This document shows, in pieces, positions 17,287 through 25,996 of a stretch of DNA of 39,889 nt. The DNA is from Bacteroides sp. SM23_62 (GTDB lineage: Bacteria > Bacteroidota > Bacteroidia > Bacteroidales > SM23-62). The DNA lies in NCBI GenBank assembly GCA_001303955.1, contig LJUP01000036.1, positions 1 to 39,889 of the forward strand, in the 5' to 3' direction. Both the position numbers and the translations under genes were made by a program. The notes beneath the pieces are model-generated. The model was not told where the DNA came from. It ran no database searches and saw nothing but the letters and a program-made list of their open reading frames with translations. Numbering within the stretch: position 1 is the stretch's first letter; each line of letters begins with the position of its first letter.

Positions 17287-17757
17287 ATGAAATCCAGGAC
17301 CCAGCGTATACTGGCCATTCGCCGGATCATAGAAAAGAAGGCCATTACCAGCCAGGATGAATTATTGTCCATCCTGAAGCACGAAGGATTTGAGGTAACG
17401 CAGGCAACATTGTCGAGAGACCTGAAATTCCTTGAGGCAGGGAAGATCCCTGACAAGGAGAAAGGATATATCTACGTGCTGCCGCGGGGGAAACTACAAA
17501 AAAGGCATTCGGCAAGTATGGGAAATTTCCCATTGAACGGATTTATATCCATTGAATTTGCCCGTGATATGGCTGTTATTAAAACCCATCCCGGGTATGC
17601 ACAAAGCATTGCTTCTGCCATAGATGAAATGGATGCCTATGAGATTATGGGGACCATTGCGGGAGATGACACCATCCTTTTGATCCCTCGTGATGATGTA
17701 GGCAAGGAAGATATCAAGAATGCGCTGGCATTGTTATTCCCGGTTGAACAATTATAG
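17287..17757 (+). CDS. argR: Arginine repressor ArgR
   Basis: The 156-aa protein has an N-terminal winged helix-turn-helix (about 8-60) with the ArgR recognition segment VTQATLSRDLKFL. Its C-terminal oligomerisation and arginine-binding domain ends TIAGDDTILLIPRD, where the GDDT aspartates contact arginine. ArgR forms arginine-bound hexamers that sit on ARG boxes. It heads an operon of arginine and proline genes and has two ARG boxes directly before its start, so autoregulation is likely. The downstream acyltransferase begins 11 nt after its stop. Confidence 0.95.
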   Translation: MKSRTQRILAIRRIIEKKAITSQDELLSILKHEGFEVTQATLSRDLKFLEAGKIPDKEKGYIYVLPRGKLQKRHSASMGNFPLNGFISIEFARDMAVIKTHPGYAQSIASAIDEMDAYEIMGTIAGDDTILLIPRDDVGKEDIKNALALLFPVEQL

Positions 17758-17768
17758 CTAAGATTGAT

Positions 17769-18389
17769 ATGGAAAAGTTTATTATTACGGAAGCGGGCGA
17801 GGATCACCTGAACCATGTCCCGGATATTGAGAAAGCCATACTGGAAGCTGCCAGTGTGAAGGGGACCGGACTGGCAAAACGTTCTGCCGAATACCTCACG
17901 GAGAAGATAAAGGAAGGTAAGGCCGTCATTGCCATCACGGAGGGTGGTGACTTTGCAGGATTCTGCTATATTGAATCATGGGGGCATGAAAAATTCGTGG
18001 CCAACTCTGGCTTGATCGTACTCGAAAAATACAGGGGTAACGGGCTGGCCATGAAGATCAAGGCCAGGGCTTTCCGACTGTCCAGGAAAATATTCCCGGG
18101 CGCCAAGATGTTCGGCTTGACCACCAGCCTGGCTGTCATGAAAATAAATTCTGCCCTTGGTTATAAACCGGTCACCTTCTCCGAACTGACCGATGATGAT
18201 CAGTTCTGGAAGGGTTGCCACAGCTGTTCGTATTATGATATCCTGTTCCGGACCAACAGGACACACTGCCTGTGTACGGCCATGTTATATGATCCGGAAA
18301 AGGAAAAATCCGGACCGCTCAAAGGTAAACTTTTGAAAAAGAACGGCAAACGTGTTGTCAAGATGAAAACCAAACTAAAATCTAAATAG
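17769..18389 (+). CDS. GNAT acyltransferase, probable N-acylglutamate synthase of arginine synthesis
   Basis: A GNAT fold spans roughly residues 1-150, with GLIVLEKYRGNGLAMKIKAR containing the acyl-CoA pyrophosphate-binding RGNGLA motif. The C-terminal part has several cysteines (GCHSCSYYD, THCLC) and a basic tail. It sits between argR and argG, 1 nt before argG. In Bacteroides the gene in this position (BT3761 of B. thetaiotaomicron, from memory) was assigned by mutant fitness as N-succinylglutamate synthase, replacing ArgA/ArgJ. The same first-step role, with acetyl- or succinyl-CoA as donor, is likely here, but the donor cannot be read from the sequence. The cysteine-rich C-terminus might bind metal. 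Confidence 0.75.
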   Translation: MEKFIITEAGEDHLNHVPDIEKAILEAASVKGTGLAKRSAEYLTEKIKEGKAVIAITEGGDFAGFCYIESWGHEKFVANSGLIVLEKYRGNGLAMKIKARAFRLSRKIFPGAKMFGLTTSLAVMKINSALGYKPVTFSELTDDDQFWKGCHSCSYYDILFRTNRTHCLCTAMLYDPEKEKSGPLKGKLLKKNGKRVVKMKTKLKSK

Positions 18390-18390
18390 G

Positions 18391-19563
18391 ATGAAACGGA
18401 AAGTTGCATTGGCATTTAGCGGTGGACTGGACACATCATTCTGTGTAAAATACCTGAGCCTGGAGAAGGACCTGGAAGTACATTCGGTATTCATCAATAC
18501 GGGTGGCTTCAGCAAGCAGGAAGAGGAAAAAATAGAGAATCGGGCAAGGTCACTCGGTGTGGCAACACATAAGACCATCGATGTTGCAGAGAGATATTAC
18601 CAGAAATGCATCCGCTACCTGGTCTACGGCAACATGATGAGGAACCACCATTATCCCATGTCCGTCAGCTCGGAAAGGATCTTTCAGGCCATGGCCGTTG
18701 TAGAATACGCACAGGACCGGGGGATCCGTATACTGGCCCATGGAAGCACCGGTGCCGGTAATGACCAGGTTAGGTTTGACATGATTTTCCAGATCCTCGC
18801 TCCTGAGATGGAAGTACTGGCCCCCATACGGGAACTGGAATTGTCAAGGGAAGCTGAGGTTGAGTACCTCCGCAAAGCCGGTTTCAACGAATCCTTTGAA
18901 AAACATGCTTACAGTATCAACCAGGGACTCTGGGGAACCACTGTGGGTGGGAAGGAAACGCTCACTTCCGGACAGGGATTGCCGGAAGAGGCATACCCCT
19001 CACAGCTGAAGGAGGTTAAGCCAAAGGACCTGACCGTTGAATTCGACCGTGGAGAACTGGTGGGTGGCGTGGCATCCATCCGCCGTATCCAGCAGGAAGC
19101 CGCTGCCCTGGCCATAGGCCGGGGCATTCATATAGGTGAGACCATCATCGGGATCAAAGGGAGGGTTGGTTTTGAAGCCGCTGCCCCGGCCATCATCATC
19201 CGGGCCCACCAGGAGCTGGAGAAACATACCCTGGGTAAATGGCAGGCCTACTGGAAAGATCAACTCTCTGAATGGTATGGCATGATGTTGCATGAGGGAC
19301 AGTACCTTGACCCGGTCATGCGGAATATCGAAAAATTTCTGGAAGATACCCAGTTGTTTGTCTCTGGAAAAGTGTATCTTACGCTCCGTCCGTATACCTT
19401 CCAGGTGAATGGGATTGAATCGGAACATGACCTGATGAAAGCTTCGGGGGCAACTTACGGCGAGATGAATGTGGGATGGAGCGGTGAGGATGTCATAGGA
19501 TTCACACGGATCCTGAGCAATCCTGCCAGGCTTTATCATTCCATTCATCCTTACAAATCTTGA
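18391..19563 (+). CDS. argG: Argininosuccinate synthase
   Basis: The 390-aa protein has the N-type ATP pyrophosphatase loop AFSGGLDTS at residues 8-16, and later HGSTGAGNDQVRF and YSINQGLWGTTVGG, all argininosuccinate synthase landmarks. The enzyme joins citrulline and aspartate with ATP to form argininosuccinate. It belongs to the somewhat divergent Bacteroidota type. It follows the acyltransferase by 1 nt and is followed by proC after 12 nt, so it is clearly in the argR operon. Confidence 0.95.
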   Translation: MKRKVALAFSGGLDTSFCVKYLSLEKDLEVHSVFINTGGFSKQEEEKIENRARSLGVATHKTIDVAERYYQKCIRYLVYGNMMRNHHYPMSVSSERIFQAMAVVEYAQDRGIRILAHGSTGAGNDQVRFDMIFQILAPEMEVLAPIRELELSREAEVEYLRKAGFNESFEKHAYSINQGLWGTTVGGKETLTSGQGLPEEAYPSQLKEVKPKDLTVEFDRGELVGGVASIRRIQQEAAALAIGRGIHIGETIIGIKGRVGFEAAAPAIIIRAHQELEKHTLGKWQAYWKDQLSEWYGMMLHEGQYLDPVMRNIEKFLEDTQLFVSGKVYLTLRPYTFQVNGIESEHDLMKASGATYGEMNVGWSGEDVIGFTRILSNPARLYHSIHPYKS

Positions 19564-19575
19564 AAAAGGTAGAAA

Positions 19576-20376
19576 ATGAAGGAAAAAATTGCAATCCTGG
19601 GAGGGGGCAATATTGGAAAAGCCATAGTCAGAGGCCTCCTTGCATCCGGAAAATATCCGGCAGAAAATCTGGTAGTTACCGACCTGAACTTACATTATCT
19701 GGATGATCTGAGAGAGGATGGGATCAATCTGACAACAGATAATAATAAGGCGGTCAGGGCATCGGATATTGTCATTCTCTGTGTTCAGCCAACCCAGGTT
19801 ACAGATCTGATAGCCGAGATCAAGGATACGATTGATCCGGGGAAACAGATCATTGCCTATGTGGTCGCTGCCTATGAGATAAGTGATATCCTGGAATTAA
19901 TCGGCAAACCGGTCGACGTGGTCAGGGTGATGCCCAACACGGCCATAGCCATACGGGAATCCATGACCTGCCTGGCGACCCATAAAGGCAGTGACGGTGC
20001 CCTGGAGAAGGTCAGGGCCGTTTTTGAGCATCTTGGCAGCACCATGGTGATCAGGGAAGAACTAATGGGTGCAGCCACCATCCTGGGTGCCTGTGGTATT
20101 GCCTATTTCCTGCGTTATATCCGCGCTGCCTCGCAGGGAGGTATACAGGTCGGTTTTCATGCCGATGAAGCACAGATCATCGCTGCCCAGACGGCACGCG
20201 GAGCAGCTTCACTGCTGCTGCAATCGGGCAATCATCCGGAAGATGAGATTGACAAGGTGACCACCCCCAGGGGATGTACCATTGCCGGCTTGAACGAAAT
20301 GGAGCATTTCGGTCTCAGCTCAGCGGTGATCAAGGGGATCATCACCTCCTACAACGAAATCGAAAAACTGAAATAA
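19576..20376 (+). CDS. proC: Pyrroline-5-carboxylate reductase
   Basis: The 266-aa protein begins with a Rossmann NAD(P) motif ILGGGNIGKAIVRGL. It contains VVRVMPNTAIAI and ends with the dimerisation helices bearing VTTPRGCTIAGLNEME, the ProC signature. It reduces pyrroline-5-carboxylate to proline, the last proline step. Its place between argG and the deacylase ties proline synthesis to ArgR control; proB and proA complete the pathway at the operon end. Confidence 0.95.
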   Translation: MKEKIAILGGGNIGKAIVRGLLASGKYPAENLVVTDLNLHYLDDLREDGINLTTDNNKAVRASDIVILCVQPTQVTDLIAEIKDTIDPGKQIIAYVVAAYEISDILELIGKPVDVVRVMPNTAIAIRESMTCLATHKGSDGALEKVRAVFEHLGSTMVIREELMGAATILGACGIAYFLRYIRAASQGGIQVGFHADEAQIIAAQTARGAASLLLQSGNHPEDEIDKVTTPRGCTIAGLNEMEHFGLSSAVIKGIITSYNEIEKLK

Positions 20377-20383
20377 CACCGGT

Positions 20384-21445
20384 ATGGACCTGGATGCCTG
20401 TCAGGATATGGCGGTGGGCCTGGTGAAGGAGCTTATCAGGAACCCTTCGGTAAGCCGGGAAGAAAAACGCGCTGCAGACCTCATGGAAGAGGTTCTGCAA
20501 AAGCATGATCTGACGGTACGGCGCAAACATCATAATGTGTGGACAGAACACCGGGTCTCAGATGATAAGCCGAATATCCTGCTCAATTCACACCTGGATA
20601 CGGTGAAGCCCGTGGACGGATGGAAAAGGGACCCGTTCGTACCACAGGTGGAAGGGAACAGGATCTATGGCCTGGGGAGCAATGATGCCGGCGGTCCGCT
20701 GGTGTCTTTGCTGGCCTGTTTCCTGAACAATGCCGGCCGGCAGGACCTGCCCTATAACCTGATCTTTGCAGCCACTGCGGAAGAAGAGATCTCCGGGGAT
20801 ATAGGGGTGGCATGCATTCTGAATGACCTGGGCAAAATTGACCTGGGCATCATAGGAGAACCTACCATGAATCAAATGGCAGTGGCCGAAAAAGGGCTGA
20901 TGGTGATCGATGGGATGGGACTTGGATCAAGTGCCCATGCAGCCACGGGAAAGGGCATAAATGCCATTTATGAGGCCATGAAGGACATTGATTGGATCTC
21001 CGGCTATCAATTTGAGAAAACATCCGAGTGGCTGGGAGCGGTAAGCATGCAGGTGACCATGATATCATCGGGGACACAGCATAATGTGGTCCCAGATCAA
21101 TGCAGCTGGGTGGCAGATATCCGGACCAATGAACATTATTCGAATGAAGCCGTTTTCGAGGTCATTAAGCAAAATTTGAACGGGGAGGTAAGGGCCCGGT
21201 CCTTCAGGCTCAATCCGTCTTTTATTTCCGGGGAGCATCCGGTGGTAATGCGTGGGACTGACATGGGATTGAAAAGCTATGGTTCACTCACCCTTTCAGA
21301 CCAGGCCCTGATGTCGTTTCCCACCCTGAAAATGGGTCCCGGGGACTCCAGCCGGTCGCATACGGCGGATGAATATATATGTGTTGATGAGATCAGGCAG
21401 GGGATCAGCTATTACATACAATTGCTGGAAGGGTTGCAGATCTAA
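20384..21445 (+). CDS. argE: M20 family deacylase, probable N-acylornithine/N-acylcitrulline deacylase (ArgE-like)
   Basis: The 353-aa protein is a M20 metallopeptidase with the two-zinc site intact: H70 in NSHLDTV, bridging D101 in GSNDAGG, general base and ligand glutamates at 133-135 in TAEEEISG, a later GEPT glutamate, and a C-terminal histidine in SRSHTADEYI. The lid domain (about 165-275) has the usual GSSAHAATGKG. In Bacteroidota these enzymes remove the acetyl or succinyl group from citrulline or ornithine intermediates. Position between proC and argH supports this. DapE-like activity is a less likely alternative. Confidence 0.85.
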   Translation: MDLDACQDMAVGLVKELIRNPSVSREEKRAADLMEEVLQKHDLTVRRKHHNVWTEHRVSDDKPNILLNSHLDTVKPVDGWKRDPFVPQVEGNRIYGLGSNDAGGPLVSLLACFLNNAGRQDLPYNLIFAATAEEEISGDIGVACILNDLGKIDLGIIGEPTMNQMAVAEKGLMVIDGMGLGSSAHAATGKGINAIYEAMKDIDWISGYQFEKTSEWLGAVSMQVTMISSGTQHNVVPDQCSWVADIRTNEHYSNEAVFEVIKQNLNGEVRARSFRLNPSFISGEHPVVMRGTDMGLKSYGSLTLSDQALMSFPTLKMGPGDSSRSHTADEYICVDEIRQGISYYIQLLEGLQI

Positions 21446-21463
21446 ATCCAAAACCATGGGTCA

Positions 21464-22801
21464 ATGAAAAAGCTTTGGGAAAAAGGAATCTCCATCAACA
21501 GGGAGATAGAGGAATTTACGATTGGCGGTGACAGGGAACTGGACCTTTCCCTGGCACGTTACGATATATTGGGGACCCTGGCCCATGCTGCCATGCTCAG
21601 GTCCATCGGGATACTGTCCGTGCAGGAACAGGAGGACCTGAAAGGGGAACTGTTAAACATATACAGAAGGGTAGAGGAAGGTAAATTCTCCATTGAGCCA
21701 GGGGTGGAAGATGTCCATTCCCAGGTGGAGAAAACCCTCACTGAAAAGCTGAAAGACACGGGCAAGAAAGTTCATACCGGCCGGTCGAGGAACGACCAGG
21801 TGGCGGTGGACCTGCATTTATACATCCGGGATGAGATACGCAAGACGGTCATGGGTGCCAGGGATCTTTTCAATGCCTTGATGCTGCTGGGCAAGGAACA
21901 CCAGGGTGCATTAATGCCTGGCTACACCCATTTTCAGGTTGCCATGCCATCAAGTTTTGGATTATGGTTTACCTCCTTTGCAGAGGATATTACAGATGAT
22001 ATGATCCTTTTGCAGGGGGCCTTTCGTTTGGCCAATCTGAATCCCCTGGGAGCAGCTGCAGGCTTCGGTACATCCATTGCTTTGAACCGCCGGATGACAA
22101 CAGAGCTGCTGGGCTTTGAATCCCTACGTTACAATGTGATGCATGCCATGATGTCCAGGGGAAGGCTTGAAAAAATCACCGCGCAGTCCCTGGCCTCCCT
22201 TGCCGGAACCCTGGCCAGGCTTGCCGGGGATGTGATCATGTACATGGGACAAAACCATGATTTTATTTCCTTCCCGGAAGAATATACAACTGGTTCAAGT
22301 ATCATGCCCCATAAGAAGAACCCGGATGTTTTCGAATTGATCAGGGCCAGATGTAACCGGATCAGGTCCTTACCCACGGAAGCGGACCTGGTCATCAGTA
22401 ACCTGCCCAGCGGATACCACCGGGATTTCCAGGTACTGAAAGAAAACCTGATGAAAGCTTTTTCGGACCTGCAGGTCTGTCTCCATATGGCGGAAAAAGT
22501 CATCCTGCAGGTGAATATCCGGGAGGACATTCTGGATGATCCTGTATACCGGCATATCAGCAGTGTAGACAAGGTAAACAAACTGGTGATGGGAGGCACG
22601 CCATTTCGCGAGGCTTACCGGCAAGTTGCCAGTCAAATCCGCAATCAAACCTTCACCCCTGAAAATAGCATTGAACACAGCCATGAAGGCAGTCTGGGGA
22701 ACCTTTGCCTGGAAGAGATCCGTCAAAAAATGGACGAGCGCATGGGATCTTTTCCCTTTGAAAAAGTTAATAATGCCTTACAGAAATTGTTGGAAGATTA
22801 A
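21464..22801 (+). CDS. argH: Argininosuccinate lyase
   Basis: At 445 aa it is of normal length. It contains the fumarase/aspartase superfamily signature GSSIMPHKKNPD starting near residue 277, the ArgH motif VHTGRSRNDQVAVDLHLY near 107, and MPGYTHFQVAMP near 150. It splits argininosuccinate into arginine and fumarate, the last arginine step. The catalytic loop is intact. It is followed by proB after 19 nt. Confidence 0.97.
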   Translation: MKKLWEKGISINREIEEFTIGGDRELDLSLARYDILGTLAHAAMLRSIGILSVQEQEDLKGELLNIYRRVEEGKFSIEPGVEDVHSQVEKTLTEKLKDTGKKVHTGRSRNDQVAVDLHLYIRDEIRKTVMGARDLFNALMLLGKEHQGALMPGYTHFQVAMPSSFGLWFTSFAEDITDDMILLQGAFRLANLNPLGAAAGFGTSIALNRRMTTELLGFESLRYNVMHAMMSRGRLEKITAQSLASLAGTLARLAGDVIMYMGQNHDFISFPEEYTTGSSIMPHKKNPDVFELIRARCNRIRSLPTEADLVISNLPSGYHRDFQVLKENLMKAFSDLQVCLHMAEKVILQVNIREDILDDPVYRHISSVDKVNKLVMGGTPFREAYRQVASQIRNQTFTPENSIEHSHEGSLGNLCLEEIRQKMDERMGSFPFEKVNNALQKLLED

Positions 22802-22820
22802 TTAAAAGGATAGCAAAACC

Positions 22821-23618
22821 ATGAATGAAAGCAGGGCCAGATTGGCTGAGAAGACAAGAATTGTGGTTAAGGTTGGTACCTCAACCCTTTCCCATCCCAG
22901 CGGGAAAATGAATTTTACGCGGATGGAAAAACTCACCATGGTTTTATCAGATCTGATGAGTTGTGGCAAGGAAGTGATCCTTGTTTCATCCGGGGCCATT
23001 GGTGTTGGCGCAGGGAGGCTGAAGATGGATACACCTCCTGAGGGACTGGTGGCACGGCAGGCACTGGCTGCCATCGGGCAGGCGGAGCTCATGCGCATCT
23101 ACCAGAAATTCTTCGACGAGTATCACCAGATGGTGGCACAGGTGCTGCTCACTCCTGAGGGACTGGATGATGAAACCCGCAGGATCAATGCCCAGAATAC
23201 ACTGAACCAGCTGATCACCATGAAAATCATACCCATCGTGAATGAGAACGATACAGTTTCAACCGTGGAGTTACAGTTCGGTGAAAATGACAGCCTTTCG
23301 GCCAAAGTAGCCAGCCTGATCGATGCACACCTGCTGATCATCATGACAGATATTGATGGATTTTATGCTACGGATCCCAAGCAGGATAAGCATGCTGAGA
23401 TATTGCTTGAGGTGCATGAACTAACTCCAGCCATTGAACTGGCTGCACAGGGCAGCGGATCATCCTTCGGGAAGGGAGGAATGATCACCAAGATCAATGC
23501 CGTAAAGATCTGCAGGGAGAAAGGCATTGATACCCTGATCCTGAACGGGCAAAATCCAAAAAACATACTCAGGGCAATGGAAGGTCATGAGATCGGAACC
23601 CTCTTTACCACCGCATAA
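22821..23618 (+). CDS. proB: Glutamate 5-kinase, short form without PUA domain
   Basis: The amino-acid kinase domain is complete: VVKVGTSTLSHPSGK at the start, VSSGAIGVGAGRL near residue 56, PIVNENDTVS near 138, and GKGGMITKINAVKI near 216. At 265 aa it stops at the end of the kinase domain and lacks the C-terminal PUA domain of the E. coli enzyme. It phosphorylates glutamate on the gamma-carboxyl, the first committed proline step. Such short forms are known in several phyla. proA follows after 24 nt. Confidence 0.95.
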   Translation: MNESRARLAEKTRIVVKVGTSTLSHPSGKMNFTRMEKLTMVLSDLMSCGKEVILVSSGAIGVGAGRLKMDTPPEGLVARQALAAIGQAELMRIYQKFFDEYHQMVAQVLLTPEGLDDETRRINAQNTLNQLITMKIIPIVNENDTVSTVELQFGENDSLSAKVASLIDAHLLIIMTDIDGFYATDPKQDKHAEILLEVHELTPAIELAAQGSGSSFGKGGMITKINAVKICREKGIDTLILNGQNPKNILRAMEGHEIGTLFTTA

Positions 23619-23642
23619 ACAGCAATCAAATTTTCAAATCAT

Positions 23643-24890
23643 ATGGAAGAACTGATCATCAAAGGCAGGAAGGCAAGAGAAGCGTCATGGTTCCTGGCTA
23701 TGGCCTCTACCGCCGATAAAAACAAGGTCCTCGAACATGTGGCTGAAGATCTCGTCAGGAAATCAGGAAATATACTAACAGCCAACCATAACGATATGGT
23801 AAATGCAGAAAAAGCCGGTTTGAAGGGGGCCATCATGGACAGGCTCCTTTTGACAGAGGATCGTGTTAAGTCCATGGCCGGGGGACTGACCCAGATTGCG
23901 GCCCTGGAGGATCCTGTCGGGGAGGTACTGGCCATGAAAAAAAGGCCGAATGGCCTGGTGATCGGTCAGAAAAGGGTGCCCATGGGCGTGATAGGGATTA
24001 TCTATGAATCACGGCCGAATGTTACTGCCGATGTTTTCGGCCTTTGCCTGAAAACCGGGAATGCAGCCATCCTGAGGGGTGGAAAGGAGGCCTATGCTTC
24101 CAACAGGGCCATTACAGATATCATTCAGAAAGTGCTGGCAGAAGAAGGTTTCCCGGCTGAATGCCTGCAACTGGTGGAAAATACCAGCCGGGACAGCGCG
24201 GTTGCCCTCATGCAACTGGATGAGTACCTGGACCTGCTGATCCCGCGGGGCGGTGCTGGTCTTATCCGTACTGTGGTGGAGAACAGCCACGTACCGGTCA
24301 TCGAAACGGGAGTCGGGAATTGCCATATTTATGTGGATGAGTCGGCCGACCTTGATCAAGCAGTGGCCATTACGATCAATGCAAAAACCCAGCGTCCCGG
24401 GGTATGTAATGCCGCAGAAAGTTTGCTGGTACATGAAAAGATTGCCGCTGATTTTTTACCCATGGTTGGAGCTGAATTGATAAGGCATAAGGTTGAGATA
24501 CGGGGTGACAAAGCCGTGTGCCAGCTGATCGGGGAGGCAAAACCGGCCACCGTGGAGGATTGGGGGACTGAATTCCTTGATCTGATCATATCAGCTGCAG
24601 TTGTCCCTTCCATGGATGGCGCAATAAGCCATATATTGCAATATGGCTCGGGCCACAGTGAGGCCATCATTACGGAGAACTATACCAGGGCACAGGATTT
24701 CCTGAACAGGGTGGATGCTGCCGCCGTTTATGTAAACGCCTCCACCCGCTTCACGGATGGTTTTGAATTCGGGTTCGGGGCAGAGATCGGGATCAGCACA
24801 CAGAAACTGCATGCCCGGGGTCCGATGGGACTCAGAGAACTGACTTCCACAAAATACATCATATACGGTAACGGCCAGGTCAGGGAGTAG
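23643..24890 (+). CDS. proA: Glutamate-5-semialdehyde dehydrogenase (gamma-glutamyl phosphate reductase)
   Basis: The 415-aa aldehyde-dehydrogenase-fold enzyme has GVIGIIYESRPNVTADVFGL (about 117-136), LIPRGGAGLIRTV, the catalytic C255 in QRPGVCNAAESLL, and the family end RFTDGFEFGFGAEIGISTQK. It reduces gamma-glutamyl phosphate to glutamate semialdehyde using NADPH. It ends the operon. Its stop lies 5 nt from that of carA on the other strand, with no room for a classical terminator between them. Confidence 0.97.
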   Translation: MEELIIKGRKAREASWFLAMASTADKNKVLEHVAEDLVRKSGNILTANHNDMVNAEKAGLKGAIMDRLLLTEDRVKSMAGGLTQIAALEDPVGEVLAMKKRPNGLVIGQKRVPMGVIGIIYESRPNVTADVFGLCLKTGNAAILRGGKEAYASNRAITDIIQKVLAEEGFPAECLQLVENTSRDSAVALMQLDEYLDLLIPRGGAGLIRTVVENSHVPVIETGVGNCHIYVDESADLDQAVAITINAKTQRPGVCNAAESLLVHEKIAADFLPMVGAELIRHKVEIRGDKAVCQLIGEAKPATVEDWGTEFLDLIISAAVVPSMDGAISHILQYGSGHSEAIITENYTRAQDFLNRVDAAAVYVNASTRFTDGFEFGFGAEIGISTQKLHARGPMGLRELTSTKYIIYGNGQVRE

Positions 24891-24895
24891 GCCGG

Positions 24896-25996
24896 TCATT
24901 TTTTCGACTGATCGATCAGGTCTATAAACCGGTCGAACAGGAAATCCGTATCCATCGGTCCGCCCGAAGCCTCCGGGTGAAATTGTGTGGAAAAGAAAGG
25001 TTTGGACCGGTGAATCATCCCCTCATTGGTCTGGTCGTTGAGATTGACAAAATAAGGTTTCCAGTCCGCACTCAGGGTATTGTTATTGATGGCGTAACCG
25101 TGGTTTTGAGAAGTGATGTAGGCATTGTCCGTACCGATTTGCAGTACCGGCTGGTTGTGGCTTCTGTGCCCGTACTTCAGCTTGTAGGTGTCTGCTCCAG
25201 ATGCCAGCGCCATCAGCTGGTTGCCAAGACAAATACCCATGATCGGGATATCCTGTGAGAAGGCCTTTGTCAGGTTCCTGACCGTATCCTTGCATTGTTT
25301 GGGATCTCCCGGTCCATTCGAAATAAAGAGTCCGTCATACTGCTCGTTGAAAAAGTCATAGTCCCAGGGTACCCGGATCACCGTAGTATCCCGCTGCATC
25401 AGATAGCGGATGATATTGTATTTCACCCCGCAGTCAATCAGCAGCACCCTGTATTTTCCGTTTCCGTAGACTTCCTTTCTGGTGATGCTTACCTGCGATA
25501 CCAGGTTGTCCTTGTTAGGGTCGTAGAGCTCCACATCTTCACCATCCTGGATGATCTTGCCCAGCATGGTCCCCTTTTCCCGCAGGATCTTGGTAAGGTG
25601 GCGTGTATCGATGCCGTGGATACCGGGGACCTGATGATGTTGAAGCCACTCGCCCAGGCTTCTTTTTGCATTCCAGTGGCTGTACTCATTGGAATAATCT
25701 GATACAATCAGTCCCGATATATGCAGGCGGTCAGACTCGAAATATTTGAATAAATTCTCCTCAACCATTTCATCCGGCACACCATAATTCCCTATCAGGG
25801 GATAGGTAAGTACCAGGATCTGGCCTTTATAGGAGGGATCGGTAAGGCTCTCAGGATAACCGGTCATAGCGGTATTGAATACCACCTCCCCGGAAATTGA
25901 CCGGTTAAAACCGAAAGAAATTCCGGTGAATTCAGCCCCGTCTTCCAGCACCAGTCTCATTCGTTTTCGCTCGGTCATCTGCGGTTGATTATTCAT
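24896..25996 (-). CDS. carA: Carbamoyl-phosphate synthase small (glutaminase) subunit
   Basis: The 366-aa protein has the CarA N-terminal domain (LVLEDGAEFTGISFG, VFNTAMTGYPESLTDPSY) and a C-terminal class I glutaminase. The nucleophile is C256 in MGICLGNQLMA and the His/Glu pair lies in QFHPEASGG. It frees ammonia from glutamine and feeds it to CarB. The ATG at 25996 overlaps the end of the upstream secreted thioredoxin-fold gene by 8 nt, so carA probably shares that transcript; a second ATG lies at codon 7. It is separated from carB by the arg/pro operon. Confidence 0.96.
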   Translation of the reverse strand: MNNQPQMTERKRMRLVLEDGAEFTGISFGFNRSISGEVVFNTAMTGYPESLTDPSYKGQILVLTYPLIGNYGVPDEMVEENLFKYFESDRLHISGLIVSDYSNEYSHWNAKRSLGEWLQHHQVPGIHGIDTRHLTKILREKGTMLGKIIQDGEDVELYDPNKDNLVSQVSITRKEVYGNGKYRVLLIDCGVKYNIIRYLMQRDTTVIRVPWDYDFFNEQYDGLFISNGPGDPKQCKDTVRNLTKAFSQDIPIMGICLGNQLMALASGADTYKLKYGHRSHNQPVLQIGTDNAYITSQNHGYAINNNTLSADWKPYFVNLNDQTNEGMIHRSKPFFSTQFHPEASGGPMDTDFLFDRFIDLIDQSKK

